Positions 1-10,644 are shown, counted from the stretch's first letter. The stretch: DNA of 64,000 nt from CAZHZT01 sp964537285 (GCA_964537285.1 CAZHZT010000013.1:1-64000); one strand, 5' to 3'. Numbers and translations are program-made. Notes: generated from the sequence alone by a model not told the origin.

Positions 1-21
1 GAATACAGCCTTGATTTTTTG

Positions 22-47
22 CTACTTTTTTATCAAGAAAAAAGTAG
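22..47. repeat. Small A/T-rich inverted repeat
   Basis: CTACTTTTTT and AAAAAAGTAG flank a 6-nt loop (atcaag). It lies downstream of the minus-strand adhesin gene and beyond the stronger palindrome at 93-126. It could be a terminator for a gene left of the window or a backup terminator for the adhesin. The role is inferred only from position. Confidence 0.4.
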
Positions 48-92
48 ATAAGGCTATGATTGAAAGGTATTTGTAAATATTTTTTTGCAAAG

Positions 93-126
93 CATGAGTC
101 ATCCTGAGAATTCGGGATGACTCATG
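93..126 (-). terminator. Type II palindrome 3' of the SprB-repeat adhesin
   Basis: CATGAGTCATCC and GGATGACTCATG form a 12-bp stem around CTGAGAATTC, starting 20 bp past the adhesin stop codon. The same core recurs at 11228-11263, 38706-38745 and 42112-42150. The copy at 38706 is also just beyond a minus-strand stop codon and shares flanking GCAAAG and TTTATTTC(C)TTAAA. Position suggests termination or 3'-end stabilisation, but the minus-strand side lacks a strong U-run, so a dispersed repeat is equally possible. Confidence 0.55.
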
Positions 127-146
127 TTTATTTCCTTAAATATTTA

Positions 147-3100
147 TTAGCGTACTAAAGTAATACTTCCTTTGAAGATAATTTCTTTTCCATCAATGAA
201 AAGGACTTCGGCAAAGTAAACAAAAACACCCGGGTCCAGGTCATCGCCCTTGAAAGTACCATCCCAACCTTCTGCCGGAATATTTGGCTGGAAGTTTTGA
301 GCCGTAAAGATTGCTTCGCCCCAGCGATTAAAGATAGAGAATTCGTTGATTTGAACGACATTATCTCCACCACCGATGAAAAGGCGATCATTAAAACCAT
401 CTCCATTCGGAGAGAAAGCAGTAGGCACGAAGATCGGACGTTGTTTATCTACAAAAATACGGATATCATCTGTAGCTCTACAACCGGCACTATCCAAGAC
501 TTCGATAGCGTATGTTCGTGTCTCGAATGGCGTGATCGTTTGAATTAAGCTTTCAGGATCGAAGATCGTGTCAGTCAATCCAGTCCAGTTAATAATCTCA
601 AGGTTAAATGGATTATTTACCTGAGCGATAAGATCGATAGTCTCTCCCAGAATAATAGTCTGATCATCACCTAAAGTAACCACAAGTTCTTCCGGTTCAT
701 CCACCAATACCGTTTCTTCCCAGGTACAACCTTCTGCATCAATGATCGTGATATTGTAATCATTTGCCTCGAGGAATGGGAAAACAGGCTCAGGACTTTC
801 CTGTACGCCATTGTTCAAAGAATATGTGTAAGGAGGAATACCGCCAGCAACATTTTCAATGAAAATAATTCCATCATCATCTCCATTACAAGACACCCCT
901 GCACCGATCAGGCTAGCAGAAATTGCAGAAGGAGCGGTTAAAGTTGCACTTTGTTCAGCGGTACAGCCATTGTCATCAGTAATCGTTACGGTATAAGTAC
1001 CTGCTTCAATATTTCTAAGCGTTGAAATAGTTTCCCCATTACTCCAGTTATAAGAGTATGGCGGTTGGCCACCTTCGGCGATTGCCTGGGCAGTACCATC
1101 CTGAGAATCAGAACAACTCACGTTGAACGTTCCGAATACAGATAAATCGATTGAGATACTGATTGGCTCAGGTTCATCCACAACTTGATTCAGTAGTGTA
1201 GCCGTACAACCATTATCATCAGTTATTGTAACGGAATAGCTACCCGCAGTAAGGTTTTGCGGATCCTCATTAATGTCACCATTACTCCATAGATAAGTAT
1301 ATGGAGGCGTTCCACCACCTGCAGTAAGAGAGATACTACCATCAGCACTTCCATTACAAAGGGTTGAACTAGACTGGGCAGACAAAGAAATTGCGCTTGG
1401 CTGTGAGATCGTTACCTCATCAGTGATCTGACAACCATTGGCATCTGTAACGAGTACATTATAAGTATTTGCAGATAAGTTTTGAGGCTCAGCTACTGTA
1501 CCTGCACCGTTATTCCATAAGTAATCATAAGGTGGTGTACCTCCCGTTACGGTAAAGTTAATGCTACCGTCACTTCCACTAAAGCAGCTCACATCAGAAC
1601 CACCGATCTGAGTTTGAAGGGCGGAAGGTTCGGTAATCTCAAAGGAAGCAACAGCTTCGCAATTATTTGCATCTGTTACGGTAACCGTATAAGTTCCTGC
1701 AGATAGATCCGTTGGATTAGGGCCTGTTGCAGAAGGATCACTCCAAGCATAGTTATAGGTGCCTTGACCACCAGTTACCTGAACAGTTATTGTTCCATTT
1801 GTACCTTGATTACAACTAACGTTCGTGCCATCAATGGACGTAACGACTAACTCAGCAGGTTCCGGAACATTGATTTGTAAAATAACTTCACAACCATTGG
1901 CATCTGTTACAGTCACTTCATAGTCACCCGCCAATAAATCAGTAGGATTAGAACCACTCGCTGTTGGATTATCCCAGGCGTAATCATAAGGCATTGTTCC
2001 ACCAAGCACTGCAACATCAATGCTACCATTTGGATCACCGCAAGTTGCTTGGGTTGGGAAAGCCTGAGCAGTTAATTCTGCTGGTTCTGTAACAATTATT
2101 CCGCTAACTGTAGTAGTACAACCAGAAGCATCAGTAACCGTAACAGAATAAGCTCCAGCGGCTAAACCTTGAGGATCTTCTACATCCCCAATACTACCCT
2201 GGCTCCAGTTATAAGTATATCCACCTACTCCACCGTCTACTGTCAGGTCGATATTTCCTGTATTATCGTTATTACACAACAGATTAGTTGGTTCAGCTGA
2301 TGCAGTAACGGCAGTGGGCTCAGTGAGTGTAGCGGATACTTCAGCTGAACAACCGTTGGCATCTGTGACAGTAACAGAATAATCTCCTGGCATTAAGTCA
2401 GTAGCGTCCGGCGTATTTCCAATATTTGAAGGATTCCATTCAAATTCATAAGGCATTGTTCCACCGATAGCTTCAACAGAGATGCTACCATCACCGTTTC
2501 CGTTACAACTAATATTTGATTCACTGGTAATGGAAAGCTCCACTACATCTGGTTCTGTAAGCGTAATGGATATTGTTGCTGTACAAGCATTGGCATCTGT
2601 TACTGTAACTTCGTAGAAACCAGCTGCCAAGCCATTTGGACTCGGTACATCCCCAATACTACCATCACTCCAAGCATAAGTGTAAGGAGGTGTAGCCCCC
2701 GAAGAACTAACGGAAATAGTGCCCGAAGCATCTCCATTACAGAATAGGTTAGTGCCATCGATACCCAGTGTAAGTTCAGTAGGCTGAGCTACCGTAGAAG
2801 AAACGACTACTTCACAACCATCAGCATCCGTAATAGTAAGATCATAAGTGCCCGCAGCTAAGCCTGCAGGATCTTCTACACCATCAAGCGTATCATCGCT
2901 CCAATCGTAAACATATGGTTCCGTTCCACCCATTACTTCAACACTGATCGTTCCGTCTGCTCCATCGAAGCAGCTTGTAGGAGTATTTGTAGCCGAAGCC
3001 ACCAGTTCATCCGGAGTTTCCACGGTAATACTTGTTTCAAATGTACAAGCATTGGCATCGGTAACGGTAACTTCATAAAGTCCCGGATTCAAACCTGTAG

Positions 3101-6100
3101 GATCTTCAACATTTCCAAGCAGTGTATCGCTCCAGGTGTATTCATATGGCATGACCCCTCCGGTTATATCTAAGGCGATAGAACCATTTGGAAGTCCACA
3201 GGTTGCTTTTACAAATGAAGCAGCTACATCCAGTGCTTCCGGCTCATTAACGGTAATAAGGTTAGAGATCAATTCACAACCGTTGCCATCGGTAATCGTT
3301 GCATCATAATCTCCTGAGACGATCCCGTTATTGAAAATACCAGAAGCTCCATTAGACCAATTAATGATGTAAGGAGTAGTTCCGCCAGAAAGTGCCAATT
3401 CGATCAAACCGGTTGCACTTCCATTACAATCAACATCCGTAACCGTTACAGCATCGATACTTACGCCGGTTGGCTCATCAACGGTTACAGAGTAATTGAA
3501 TGTACAATCATTAGCATCCGTTATAATTAGATCATAGGTGCCGGCAGCCAACCCTCCCGGATCTTCGATGCCGTCTAAAGTATCATCACTCCAATCGAAA
3601 GTATAAGGGGCGATGCCCCCATTTACGGTTATTTCAACGCTACCTGTAGATGCCCCCTGACAATCAGCATCTGTTAAAGCATCCGTAGTAACGCTCAAGG
3701 CAGCTGGTTGCGCAACAGTTGCTGAAGCCGTTACGGTACAGCCGTTGAGATCCGTCACGGTAACGGTATAGGTTGCAGGACCTAAATCGAAAGGATCTTC
3801 GGTACCATCTAAGGTGGCATCACTCCATGTGTAAGTATAACCTGGCGTACCGCCAACTACATCTAGTTCAAGTGTACCATCAGCAGCTCCGTTACAAATT
3901 ACATCTGTAGATGCCAAACTAGCCATCAACTCCGTAGGTTCATTAATTATTTCTGAAACAACTACAGAACAACCATCTCCATCCGTAATAGTAAGGGAAT
4001 AACTTCCCGCCGGCAGATCAGTTATATCTTCCTGCGTATCATAAGTATCATCACTCCAGTCGAATTGATATGGAGGATTACCACCAGTAACTGTAACATT
4101 AATTTCACCTGTGCTTTCACTAAAACAACCTACATCAGCAGTAGTGGCCGAAGCAGCTAAAGCATCTGGCTCAATTACGTTAAATGTTTCAAGCACTTCG
4201 CAACCGTTAGCATCTGTAACCGTCACATCGTAGCTAGCAGGTAATAAACCGTTTGGATCTTCCACTCCATTAAAAGTGGGATCACTCCAAACAATATCAT
4301 AAGGAGCTGTTCCCCCCTGAATAGTCATATCGATACTACCATTAGGTTCTCCGCATATAGCATTTACCGTACTTCCAAATACCTGAAGCAATGGTGGTTG
4401 AGTAATGGTTACAGCGGTAGCCGCAGCAGTACAACCATTATCATCTGTAACGGTAACATTATACGTACCCGGAGCAACACCAGTTGGGTTCTCAGTTCCG
4501 TCATAAGTGTCATCATTCCAGTTATAAGTATAAGGCGCCACTCCTCCCTGAACATCCAGAGTGATCGTACCATCAGGCACTCCATTACAATTGACATTTG
4601 TTGAAGTAAGCGCAGCGGTAAGATCCGTTGGCTGCGTAATCACGGTATCAATTACTACGGTACAACCATCAGCATCTGTTACGGTTACGCTATAATTACT
4701 GGCCGCTACATCAGCGATATCTTCCTGCCCATTAAAAATTATGTTGTTCCATGTAAACTGGTAAGGAGTTGTACCTCCTGTCACAGATACATCAATCGCA
4801 CCTGTATTTTCATCAAAACATAATACATCGGTAACCACAACTGAGGCTAACAGCTCTTCAGGTGCATCAACTTCTATATCAATAGTTGCTACACAATCGT
4901 TTGCATCTGTGATCACAGCTGAGTACATTCCCGGGAACAAGTCAACAGGGTCTTCGATACCATCTAAAGTATCATCACTCCAGTCAACATTATAAGGTTG
5001 CGTACCACCTGTAATTGTTAAGCTAATAGAACCATTTGGCTCCCCACAAACAGCATTCACAGAAGAACCACTAACTTCCAACACGTCCGGTTCATTAACG
5101 GTAGCACTAGCAGTTACTTCACAACCGATATCATCGATGACTGTTACATTATAAATACCTGCCGGTAAGTCCGTTAAGTCTTCCAGACCATTAAAGGCAG
5201 GATCATTCCATACATAGGTGTAAGGCTGTGATCCTCCGGATACGGTAAGATCCACGCTTCCATCTGTAGCAGCATTACAGCTTGCATCTGCACCAATTGC
5301 ACTTGCCGCAAGCCCTGAAGGAGTATTCACAGACTCGGAGCCGATGATCGTACAACCATTGCCATCTGTGACAGTAACGGAGTATGTACCAGGTGCAAGA
5401 CCATTAGGATCTTCCGTTCCATCAAAGTTATCATTACTCCAGTTAAAATCATAAGGAGCTATCCCTCCCGAAACAGAAATATCTATTGAACCATTATTAT
5501 CGCCGCAACTTGCGTCTACACTTGTACTGCTAAATTGTAGTTCAGTAGGTTGTGTAAGCGTTGCTGAAGTTTCGGTTGTACAACCATTGGCATCAGTAAT
5601 AAGTACATCATATGTACCTATAGGAAGGTTAGTAGCATCCTCAACATTTCCGATACCTGTAGCACTCCAATTGAATGTGTAAGGAGTAGTACCACCTGTA
5701 ACCGTCAAATCAATCACCCCATCATTTCCATTAAAACAGCTGATGTCAACAGAGCTAAGTGTTACTTCTAATAAGGCAGGTTCTGTAAGCGTAGCATTTG
5801 CAACGGCAGTACATCCATTTTCATCGGTTACAGTAACTTCATAATTATCAGCTGCCAGCCCTGTTGGTGTATCGGTATCCCCTATGGATCCATCACTCCA
5901 GGCAAAGGTGTAATCTCCGGTTCCTCCATTAGCGATCACGGTAATACTTCCACTGTTATCACCATTACAGTCCAGATTTGTTCCGATGGCATTAGCCGTT
6001 AATTCCGTAGGCTGAGTTATTGTGGAAGAAACAACCACAGTACATCCGTTAGCATCGGTTACAGTCACTTCATAATCCCCGGCAGCAAGGCCTGTAGGGT

Positions 6101-9100
6101 CTTCTGTATCTCCAATATTTGTATCGTTCCAAGCGAAGGTATAACCTGGTGTTCCACCAGAAACCGTTATATCAATGCTTCCGCTGTTATCACTGTTACA
6201 AGTCAAATTAGTAATAGCGGAACTTGCAGCTAGCGATGTCGGTTCGGTAAGAGAAGCACTTGTAACTGCCGTACATCCATTATCATCAGTAACTGTAACT
6301 TGATAAGTACCTGGCGCCAATCCGGTTGGATTAGGATTATTGCCGATGCTACTCAAGTTCCAAGCGTATTGATAAGGAGGCGTTCCTCCCGTAGAACTCA
6401 CATCGATTGTACCGTCATTATCTCCGTTACAAGTGACATCAGAAGTACCGTCCACTGTTATTTCTAACAATGGTGGCTCCGTTAGAGTAACGGAAGCTGT
6501 TGCAGTACAACCATTGGCATCCGTTGCGGTTACCATATACATTCCAGCATCCAAGCCAGTTGGGTTTTGTACATTGCTGATACCCGGATCACTCCAGGTA
6601 TAAGTAATAGGCGTTGTTCCACCTGTACGCGTAATGGTGATGCTACCTGCACCATTTCCATTACAAAGAAGATCCGTACCCGTAGCTGAAACAACCAATT
6701 CAGCAGGTTCTGTAAGGGTTGTTGAAGTAACGGCAGTACAGCCCGCCTCATCGGTAATCGTTACAGAATAATTACCTGCAGCCAGGTTAGCCGGATCTTC
6801 TACATCTCCAAGAGATGGAAGCCAGTCAAAAGAATAATTGCCTGTGCCACCGCTTACAGTTACATCAATACTACCACTATTATCAGCATTACACAATAAG
6901 TTAGTAGGAGCAGCAGAAGCTGTAAGCTCAGTAGGCTCGTTGATAGTCGTCATATAAACATCTGTACAGCCATTAGCATCTTCAACGGTAACCGAATAGT
7001 TTCCGGCAACAAGATCTGTAGCATTAGGTGTATTGCCTATATTACCGTCGCTCCAGGTATAAGTGTATGGTTGGGTTCCACCAGTAGTGGAAACTTCAAT
7101 GCTTCCGTCATTATCTCCATTACAACTTACATCTGACTCATTTTCAGAAGTAAGCACCAATTCAGCAGGTTCATTAAGCGTAATATTATCCTCATTAGAG
7201 CAACCATTATCATCAGTGACCGTCACGGTATAAGGTCCTGCCGCCAGGTTTCCGGGATTTGGCGTATTGCCGATATTGCCGTCGCTCCAGGTATAAGTGT
7301 ATGGAGGATTTCCACCATTTACTAATACAGAAATAGCCCCGGAGTTATCACTATTACAGGCTAAATCCGTACCTGTTATTGTAATATTAAGAGCTCCAGG
7401 CTCATTCAGGGTAGCTGAACGAACAACAGTACAACCACCAGCATCAGTTACTGTCACAGAATAAGCCCCTGCGTCCAGTCCGGTAGGATCTTCTACATCA
7501 CCAATGGTAGGGTCACTCCAAGTAAAGGTATATCCAGGGGTTCCCCCGGTAACAGTTAGATCAATACTTCCCGAGGCATCTCCGTTACAACCCAAATCGC
7601 TACCATTTATTGTTGCATCCAGAACGGGAGGTTCTGCAATAGTCATATCTTCGGTATCCGTACACCCATTGTCATCTGTAACGGTAACCGAATAATTACC
7701 TGCACTTAAACCAGAAGGACTTGGATCATTTCCAATACTAGCATCACTCCATGCATAAGTGTAGGGTTGCACACCACCACTTGTAGTAACTTCTATGCTT
7801 CCGGTGGTCTCTCCATTACAGCCGATATCGTTCACACTGACTACGGTTAGTTCCAATGGATCTGGTTCTCCAACCGTAAAGTTTTCAAGCTGGCTGCAAC
7901 CTGCAACATCTAGTACTGTAACGGAATAGTTACCTCCGGCAAGATTTGTTGCATTAGGTGTATTTCCAATATTAGGATCACTCCAAAGATAAATGTAAGT
8001 TGGATTACCTCCGGAAACGGAGATAGATATGCTTCCGTCATTGTCTCCCGGACAACCCACATCTGTTATGTCATCTGTGGTTATAGAGATAGGTACTGCT
8101 TCTTCTATTACTATTGTTTCCTCATAGGTACAATTATAGAATGAAGTAACCGTCACCGTATAAATTCCAGGAGGAAGATTATTGGGGTTCTGAATACCAT
8201 TAAGTGTAGGTTCACTCCAGGTATAATTAAAAGGAGGCGTTCCTACGATAGGCGTTACAAATATCTGACCATCGTTGAATTCATCACAAGATTCATTTAG
8301 TGAAACAGTAGTCGCAAATACCGACTCAACATTGATGGTAATATCTAACGTACTGTCACATCCTTCAGCATTTGCCCCCGGAAAGGTCAATGATAAGAAA
8401 GCCGGGCCGTTAGCTCCGTTAAAAGAAATAGGCCCATTAGGTGTTTGAATAACAATTTCTTCATCATCACAGATGGTCTTCTCCAATGTTCCGAAAGTAG
8501 GTTGCGCTATATTTACAGTAAAGAAGATCGTACTGTCACAACCTACTGCATTTTGTAAAATACAAGTGTAGGTTCCAGCCACACTATGAGGAATTCCACA
8601 AGGATCCGTAGCAGATTCTCCTAAGCAAATAGTCGTGTCGATAAAGGTCTCCGGAATAGCCTGAACATCAACTTCGAAACACCCACTTGAATTCTCGCTG
8701 CAAGGTGCTTCAGCTTCAACACATATCTGACATGGCCCCGTTACTCCTGGAGGAAAATCAACCACTGCTGCAGTCCCGTTTCCGATGATAGACCCACAAT
8801 CCGTAGTCCAGATATAATCTGTTGCTCCGGTGATCGGAGGAATTGAATAAACGACGCTCGATAGCCCGGGACAAACCGTGGAAGGCCCAGTAAATGGCCC
8901 CGGGTCATTTAAGTCCGGAGGCGAAGTATTTCCCTGGGTTACGGATACTTCCCACAAACACTGGTCGAAAGACCAACCATCAATAACCAGATAGTAGATG
9001 GCTCCGATTTCGAGGGTTTGGTTGGTAGTAAGCATTACTGTTGTGTTTGGGTTCCCGGCTGTATAGCAGTTTGATACAGAGAAGAAACCGGAATTTTCAC

Positions 9101-9443
9101 AATTACCCATAGACTGGCCGAACAGCTCAGCCTGTATCCCTCCTTGAGGGGGGGCATTCGATCCTTCACATTCGGAAACATCGATAGATAATTGTATGGT
9201 TTCTGAACCGGCCACAAAAGCAATCCATTGCGCATTATCTACTGAAGTTGCACAAAATGGAGGAGGAGCAACATTGTTCGACGTTGAAGGGTTATTGGAA
9301 CAATAACCTTCCAAATCCGACTCACATAAAACCGGAGCAGATTCACAATCTGTTCCGGGTGGCAGAGGCTCATTACACTGGGCGCTTGCTATGCCGTAAG
9401 CAAGCACCAAAAGAAATCCTGTAATTAGTATATTTCTAATCAT
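147..9443 (-). CDS. Giant SprB-repeat adhesin, T9SS type B cargo (3098 aa)
   Basis: This is an exported surface adhesin of the SprB-repeat class, known from gliding Bacteroidota as a cell-surface filament moved by the gliding motor. I chose the ATG at 9443 over an in-frame GTG one codon upstream because it begins a clean signal peptide (residues 1-22, ending SAQC). Residues ~23-170 form an N-terminal domain closely matching that of the adhesin at 30395. Then come two short domains, one with a GCDS motif. From ~385 to ~2900 I count 33 SprB-like repeats of ~75-80 aa, each starting like CNGDNDGSI, with a GGTPPYTYTWS core and ending near DANGC. The C-terminus (FVPTAFSPNGDGFND through the WDG and ITLVR motifs) is a gliding-associated type B sorting domain. 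A candidate promoter lies at 9700-9730. The ligand is unknown, and involvement in gliding is inferred from the family only. Confidence 0.93.
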   Translation of the reverse strand: MIRNILITGFLLVLAYGIASAQCNEPLPPGTDCESAPVLCESDLEGYCSNNPSTSNNVAPPPFCATSVDNAQWIAFVAGSETIQLSIDVSECEGSNAPPQGGIQAELFGQSMGNCENSGFFSVSNCYTAGNPNTTVMLTTNQTLEIGAIYYLVIDGWSFDQCLWEVSVTQGNTSPPDLNDPGPFTGPSTVCPGLSSVVYSIPPITGATDYIWTTDCGSIIGNGTAAVVDFPPGVTGPCQICVEAEAPCSENSSGCFEVDVQAIPETFIDTTICLGESATDPCGIPHSVAGTYTCILQNAVGCDSTIFFTVNIAQPTFGTLEKTICDDEEIVIQTPNGPISFNGANGPAFLSLTFPGANAEGCDSTLDITINVESVFATTVSLNESCDEFNDGQIFVTPIVGTPPFNYTWSEPTLNGIQNPNNLPPGIYTVTVTSFYNCTYEETIVIEEAVPISITTDDITDVGCPGDNDGSISISVSGGNPTYIYLWSDPNIGNTPNATNLAGGNYSVTVLDVAGCSQLENFTVGEPDPLELTVVSVNDIGCNGETTGSIEVTTSGGVQPYTYAWSDASIGNDPSPSGLSAGNYSVTVTDDNGCTDTEDMTIAEPPVLDATINGSDLGCNGDASGSIDLTVTGGTPGYTFTWSDPTIGDVEDPTGLDAGAYSVTVTDAGGCTVVRSATLNEPGALNITITGTDLACNSDNSGAISVLVNGGNPPYTYTWSDGNIGNTPNPGNLAAGPYTVTVTDDNGCSNEDNITLNEPAELVLTSENESDVSCNGDNDGSIEVSTTGGTQPYTYTWSDGNIGNTPNATDLVAGNYSVTVEDANGCTDVYMTTINEPTELTASAAPTNLLCNADNSGSIDVTVSGGTGNYSFDWLPSLGDVEDPANLAAGNYSVTITDEAGCTAVTSTTLTEPAELVVSATGTDLLCNGNGAGSITITRTGGTTPITYTWSDPGISNVQNPTGLDAGMYMVTATDANGCTATASVTLTEPPLLEITVDGTSDVTCNGDNDGTIDVSSTGGTPPYQYAWNLSSIGNNPNPTGLAPGTYQVTVTDDNGCTAVTSASLTEPTSLAASSAITNLTCNSDNSGSIDITVSGGTPGYTFAWNDTNIGDTEDPTGLAAGDYEVTVTDANGCTVVVSSTITQPTELTANAIGTNLDCNGDNSGSITVIANGGTGDYTFAWSDGSIGDTDTPTGLAADNYEVTVTDENGCTAVANATLTEPALLEVTLSSVDISCFNGNDGVIDLTVTGGTTPYTFNWSATGIGNVEDATNLPIGTYDVLITDANGCTTETSATLTQPTELQFSSTSVDASCGDNNGSIDISVSGGIAPYDFNWSNDNFDGTEDPNGLAPGTYSVTVTDGNGCTIIGSESVNTPSGLAASAIGADASCNAATDGSVDLTVSGGSQPYTYVWNDPAFNGLEDLTDLPAGIYNVTVIDDIGCEVTASATVNEPDVLEVSGSSVNAVCGEPNGSISLTITGGTQPYNVDWSDDTLDGIEDPVDLFPGMYSAVITDANDCVATIDIEVDAPEELLASVVVTDVLCFDENTGAIDVSVTGGTTPYQFTWNNIIFNGQEDIADVAASNYSVTVTDADGCTVVIDTVITQPTDLTAALTSTNVNCNGVPDGTITLDVQGGVAPYTYNWNDDTYDGTENPTGVAPGTYNVTVTDDNGCTAAATAVTITQPPLLQVFGSTVNAICGEPNGSIDMTIQGGTAPYDIVWSDPTFNGVEDPNGLLPASYDVTVTDANGCEVLETFNVIEPDALAASATTADVGCFSESTGEINVTVTGGNPPYQFDWSDDTYDTQEDITDLPAGSYSLTITDGDGCSVVVSEIINEPTELMASLASTDVICNGAADGTLELDVVGGTPGYTYTWSDATLDGTEDPFDLGPATYTVTVTDLNGCTVTASATVAQPAALSVTTDALTDADCQGASTGSVEITVNGGIAPYTFDWSDDTLDGIEDPGGLAAGTYDLIITDANDCTFNYSVTVDEPTGVSIDAVTVTDVDCNGSATGLIELALSGGTTPYIINWSNGASGIFNNGIVSGDYDATITDGNGCELISNLITVNEPEALDVAASFVKATCGLPNGSIALDITGGVMPYEYTWSDTLLGNVEDPTGLNPGLYEVTVTDANACTFETSITVETPDELVASATNTPTSCFDGADGTISVEVMGGTEPYVYDWSDDTLDGVEDPAGLAAGTYDLTITDADGCEVVVSSTVAQPTELTLGIDGTNLFCNGDASGTISVSSSGATPPYTYAWSDGSIGDVPSPNGLAAGFYEVTVTDANACTATISITLTEPDVVELSITSESNISCNGNGDGSISVEAIGGTMPYEFEWNPSNIGNTPDATDLMPGDYSVTVTDANGCSAEVSATLTEPTAVTASAEPTNLLCNNDNTGNIDLTVDGGVGGYTYNWSQGSIGDVEDPQGLAAGAYSVTVTDASGCTTTVSGIIVTEPAELTAQAFPTQATCGDPNGSIDVAVLGGTMPYDYAWDNPTASGSNPTDLLAGDYEVTVTDANGCEVILQINVPEPAELVVTSIDGTNVSCNQGTNGTITVQVTGGQGTYNYAWSDPSATGPNPTDLSAGTYTVTVTDANNCEAVASFEITEPSALQTQIGGSDVSCFSGSDGSINFTVTGGTPPYDYLWNNGAGTVAEPQNLSANTYNVLVTDANGCQITDEVTISQPSAISLSAQSSSTLCNGSADGSISLTAGGGTPPYTYLWSNGDINEDPQNLTAGSYSVTITDDNGCTATLLNQVVDEPEPISISIDLSVFGTFNVSCSDSQDGTAQAIAEGGQPPYSYNWSNGETISTLRNIEAGTYTVTITDDNGCTAEQSATLTAPSAISASLIGAGVSCNGDDDGIIFIENVAGGIPPYTYSLNNGVQESPEPVFPFLEANDYNITIIDAEGCTWEETVLVDEPEELVVTLGDDQTIILGETIDLIAQVNNPFNLEIINWTGLTDTIFDPESLIQTITPFETRTYAIEVLDSAGCRATDDIRIFVDKQRPIFVPTAFSPNGDGFNDRLFIGGGDNVVQINEFSIFNRWGEAIFTAQNFQPNIPAEGWDGTFKGDDLDPGVFVYFAEVLFIDGKEIIFKGSITLVR

Positions 9444-9699
9444 CACAAGGGGCTTTGTTTAAAAATTAGGCAATTTTATATTGAAATTAGTACTTTTCTT
9501 ATTCATTTCGATTATGATAATGTAATTTTTAGCAAATAGACGACGAATTACTACTTAATAGAGTGACTTTCTAACAATCTACCATTATATAATCGCTGGT
9601 TCTAACATGAGATAAATTAGCCGTAGGCTAAGATGAGATAAAATTGTATTATACCGCCAGTAAAACAAAAAATTTTATTCAGTTTTCAGGATAGCCTCA

Positions 9700-9730
9700 C
9701 AAATATACTACTTCTTGGTGTTTTACCAAC
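9700..9730 (-). promoter_or_regulatory. Candidate Bacteroidota promoter of the SprB-repeat adhesin
   Basis: On the minus strand the sequence reads GTTG, 19 bp, TATATTTG. This matches the Bacteroidota primary-sigma pattern (TTG / TAnnTTTG, ~19-bp spacer). It predicts a transcription start near 9693 and a ~250-nt untranslated leader before the ATG at 9443. Confidence 0.5.
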
Positions 9731-9905
9731 TATCTACCTTAAAAGGAAAGCTATTTTTTCCGAATTTTTGTAATTATATACCGTTTTCTCCTAATACAAC
9801 CCCATAAAAATCCCACTTAAAAATTATTCTCCGATATATTCTTCCTTCTAGATACCTTTACATTGAAGTTCGCTGCTTTGTTCAGTTATTTTTTTTTGGA
9901 ACTGT

Positions 9906-9949
9906 AAAAATCAAAAAGAGGGAGGCTCGCGGAATGCGAGCCTCCCTCT
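9906..9949 (-). terminator. Rho-independent terminator of the beta-barrel gene
   Basis: AGAGGGAGGCTCGC and its exact complement form a 14-bp GC-rich stem with a 5-nt loop (9917-9949). On the minus strand it is followed by CTTTTTGATTTTT. It lies ~75 bp past the stop codon of the gene at 10024-10644. Confidence 0.8.
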
Positions 9950-10023
9950 AATATAACCTTACCTTTTGCTGGCAGCAACAAAATGAAATAACCCCATCAA
10001 AAGCGACAGAACAAGTCTATTAC

Positions 10024-10644
10024 CTAAAAATTATAAGTAAGTGCAAAACGAATATCCCAGGGAACCTGATCTGAATCCGCTGGCTCCAGAACATTGTAAA
10101 GCCATAGAATCTCGAATTTTACAATATCTCCCTGAGCATATCCAAGACCTAAGTAAGCGTTGTCACGTCCTGTTCGGGTAGTCAGTATTTGATTGGAATC
10201 ATTGGGGTCAATCAGCAAAAAACCGTTTTGAGTTTCAGGAACTTCCAGATCTTCAAGCTCATATTCCATGTGCCCGAACAATACATCATCACCAAATAAT
10301 TGTTCGATGAACTTGACCCGGGCAATCGGGCCTACTCCCCATGAAAAGGAATTGTAGTTGTAAGCGTTATTACTTGCATCAAATACTTTTTGAGACAGAT
10401 ATTCGCCTCTAAACTTCAGGCCTGCCGATACAGGGCCAAAAATTTTGTAGCCAACCATCGGGTATAAACCAAATACAAATGAAGTATTTGATGCTCCAAG
10501 TGTAATACCACCACCGTACCACAAATTATCTACAAACCTTCCGGAATCATCAAAATATTTATCTGTGTTCTGAGCATTCAGCGAATTGGACCAAATGCAA
10601 AGCACTAGCAAAAATAATCCCGGAATAAAAAAAACTTTTTTCAT
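10024..10644 (-). CDS. Small outer-membrane beta-barrel-like protein (206 aa)
   Basis: I cannot name a family with confidence. Residues 1-24 form a signal peptide (MKKVFF, hydrophobic core, LNAQ). The mature part alternates hydrophobic and polar residues with many Gly and aromatic residues, for example YGGGITLGASNTSFVFGLY, and ends in ALTYNF. A terminal Phe is typical of outer-membrane barrels. Its length suits an 8-stranded barrel. It is monocistronic: a strong terminator follows and a 697-bp gap precedes it. It could be a lipid- or sugar-binding barrel or a structural porin-like protein; the sequence does not decide. The ATG at 10644 is the only start that keeps the signal peptide intact. 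Confidence 0.75.
   Translation of the reverse strand: MKKVFFIPGLFLLVLCIWSNSLNAQNTDKYFDDSGRFVDNLWYGGGITLGASNTSFVFGLYPMVGYKIFGPVSAGLKFRGEYLSQKVFDASNNAYNYNSFSWGVGPIARVKFIEQLFGDDVLFGHMEYELEDLEVPETQNGFLLIDPNDSNQILTTRTGRDNAYLGLGYAQGDIVKFEILWLYNVLEPADSDQVPWDIRFALTYNF

Larger units (their letters stand above)
9444..10023. other. 580-bp intergenic region with promoter and terminator
   Basis: This AT-rich gap separates two minus-strand genes. It holds a candidate promoter for the giant adhesin (9700-9730), a strong hairpin with a T-run ending the upstream beta-barrel gene (9906-9949), and a weak 6-bp hairpin near 9615-9629 (TTAGCC/GGCTAA). I see no convincing ORF, tRNA or insertion sequence. Confidence 0.6.

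Noticed and set aside
297..9235. Many ORFs of 60-110 codons antisense to or out of frame with the giant adhesin gene
   Set aside because: They lie entirely within a well-supported coding region with conserved repeats and have no start context or recognisable domain. The same applies to shadow ORFs in the other giant genes and in rpoB/rpoC.
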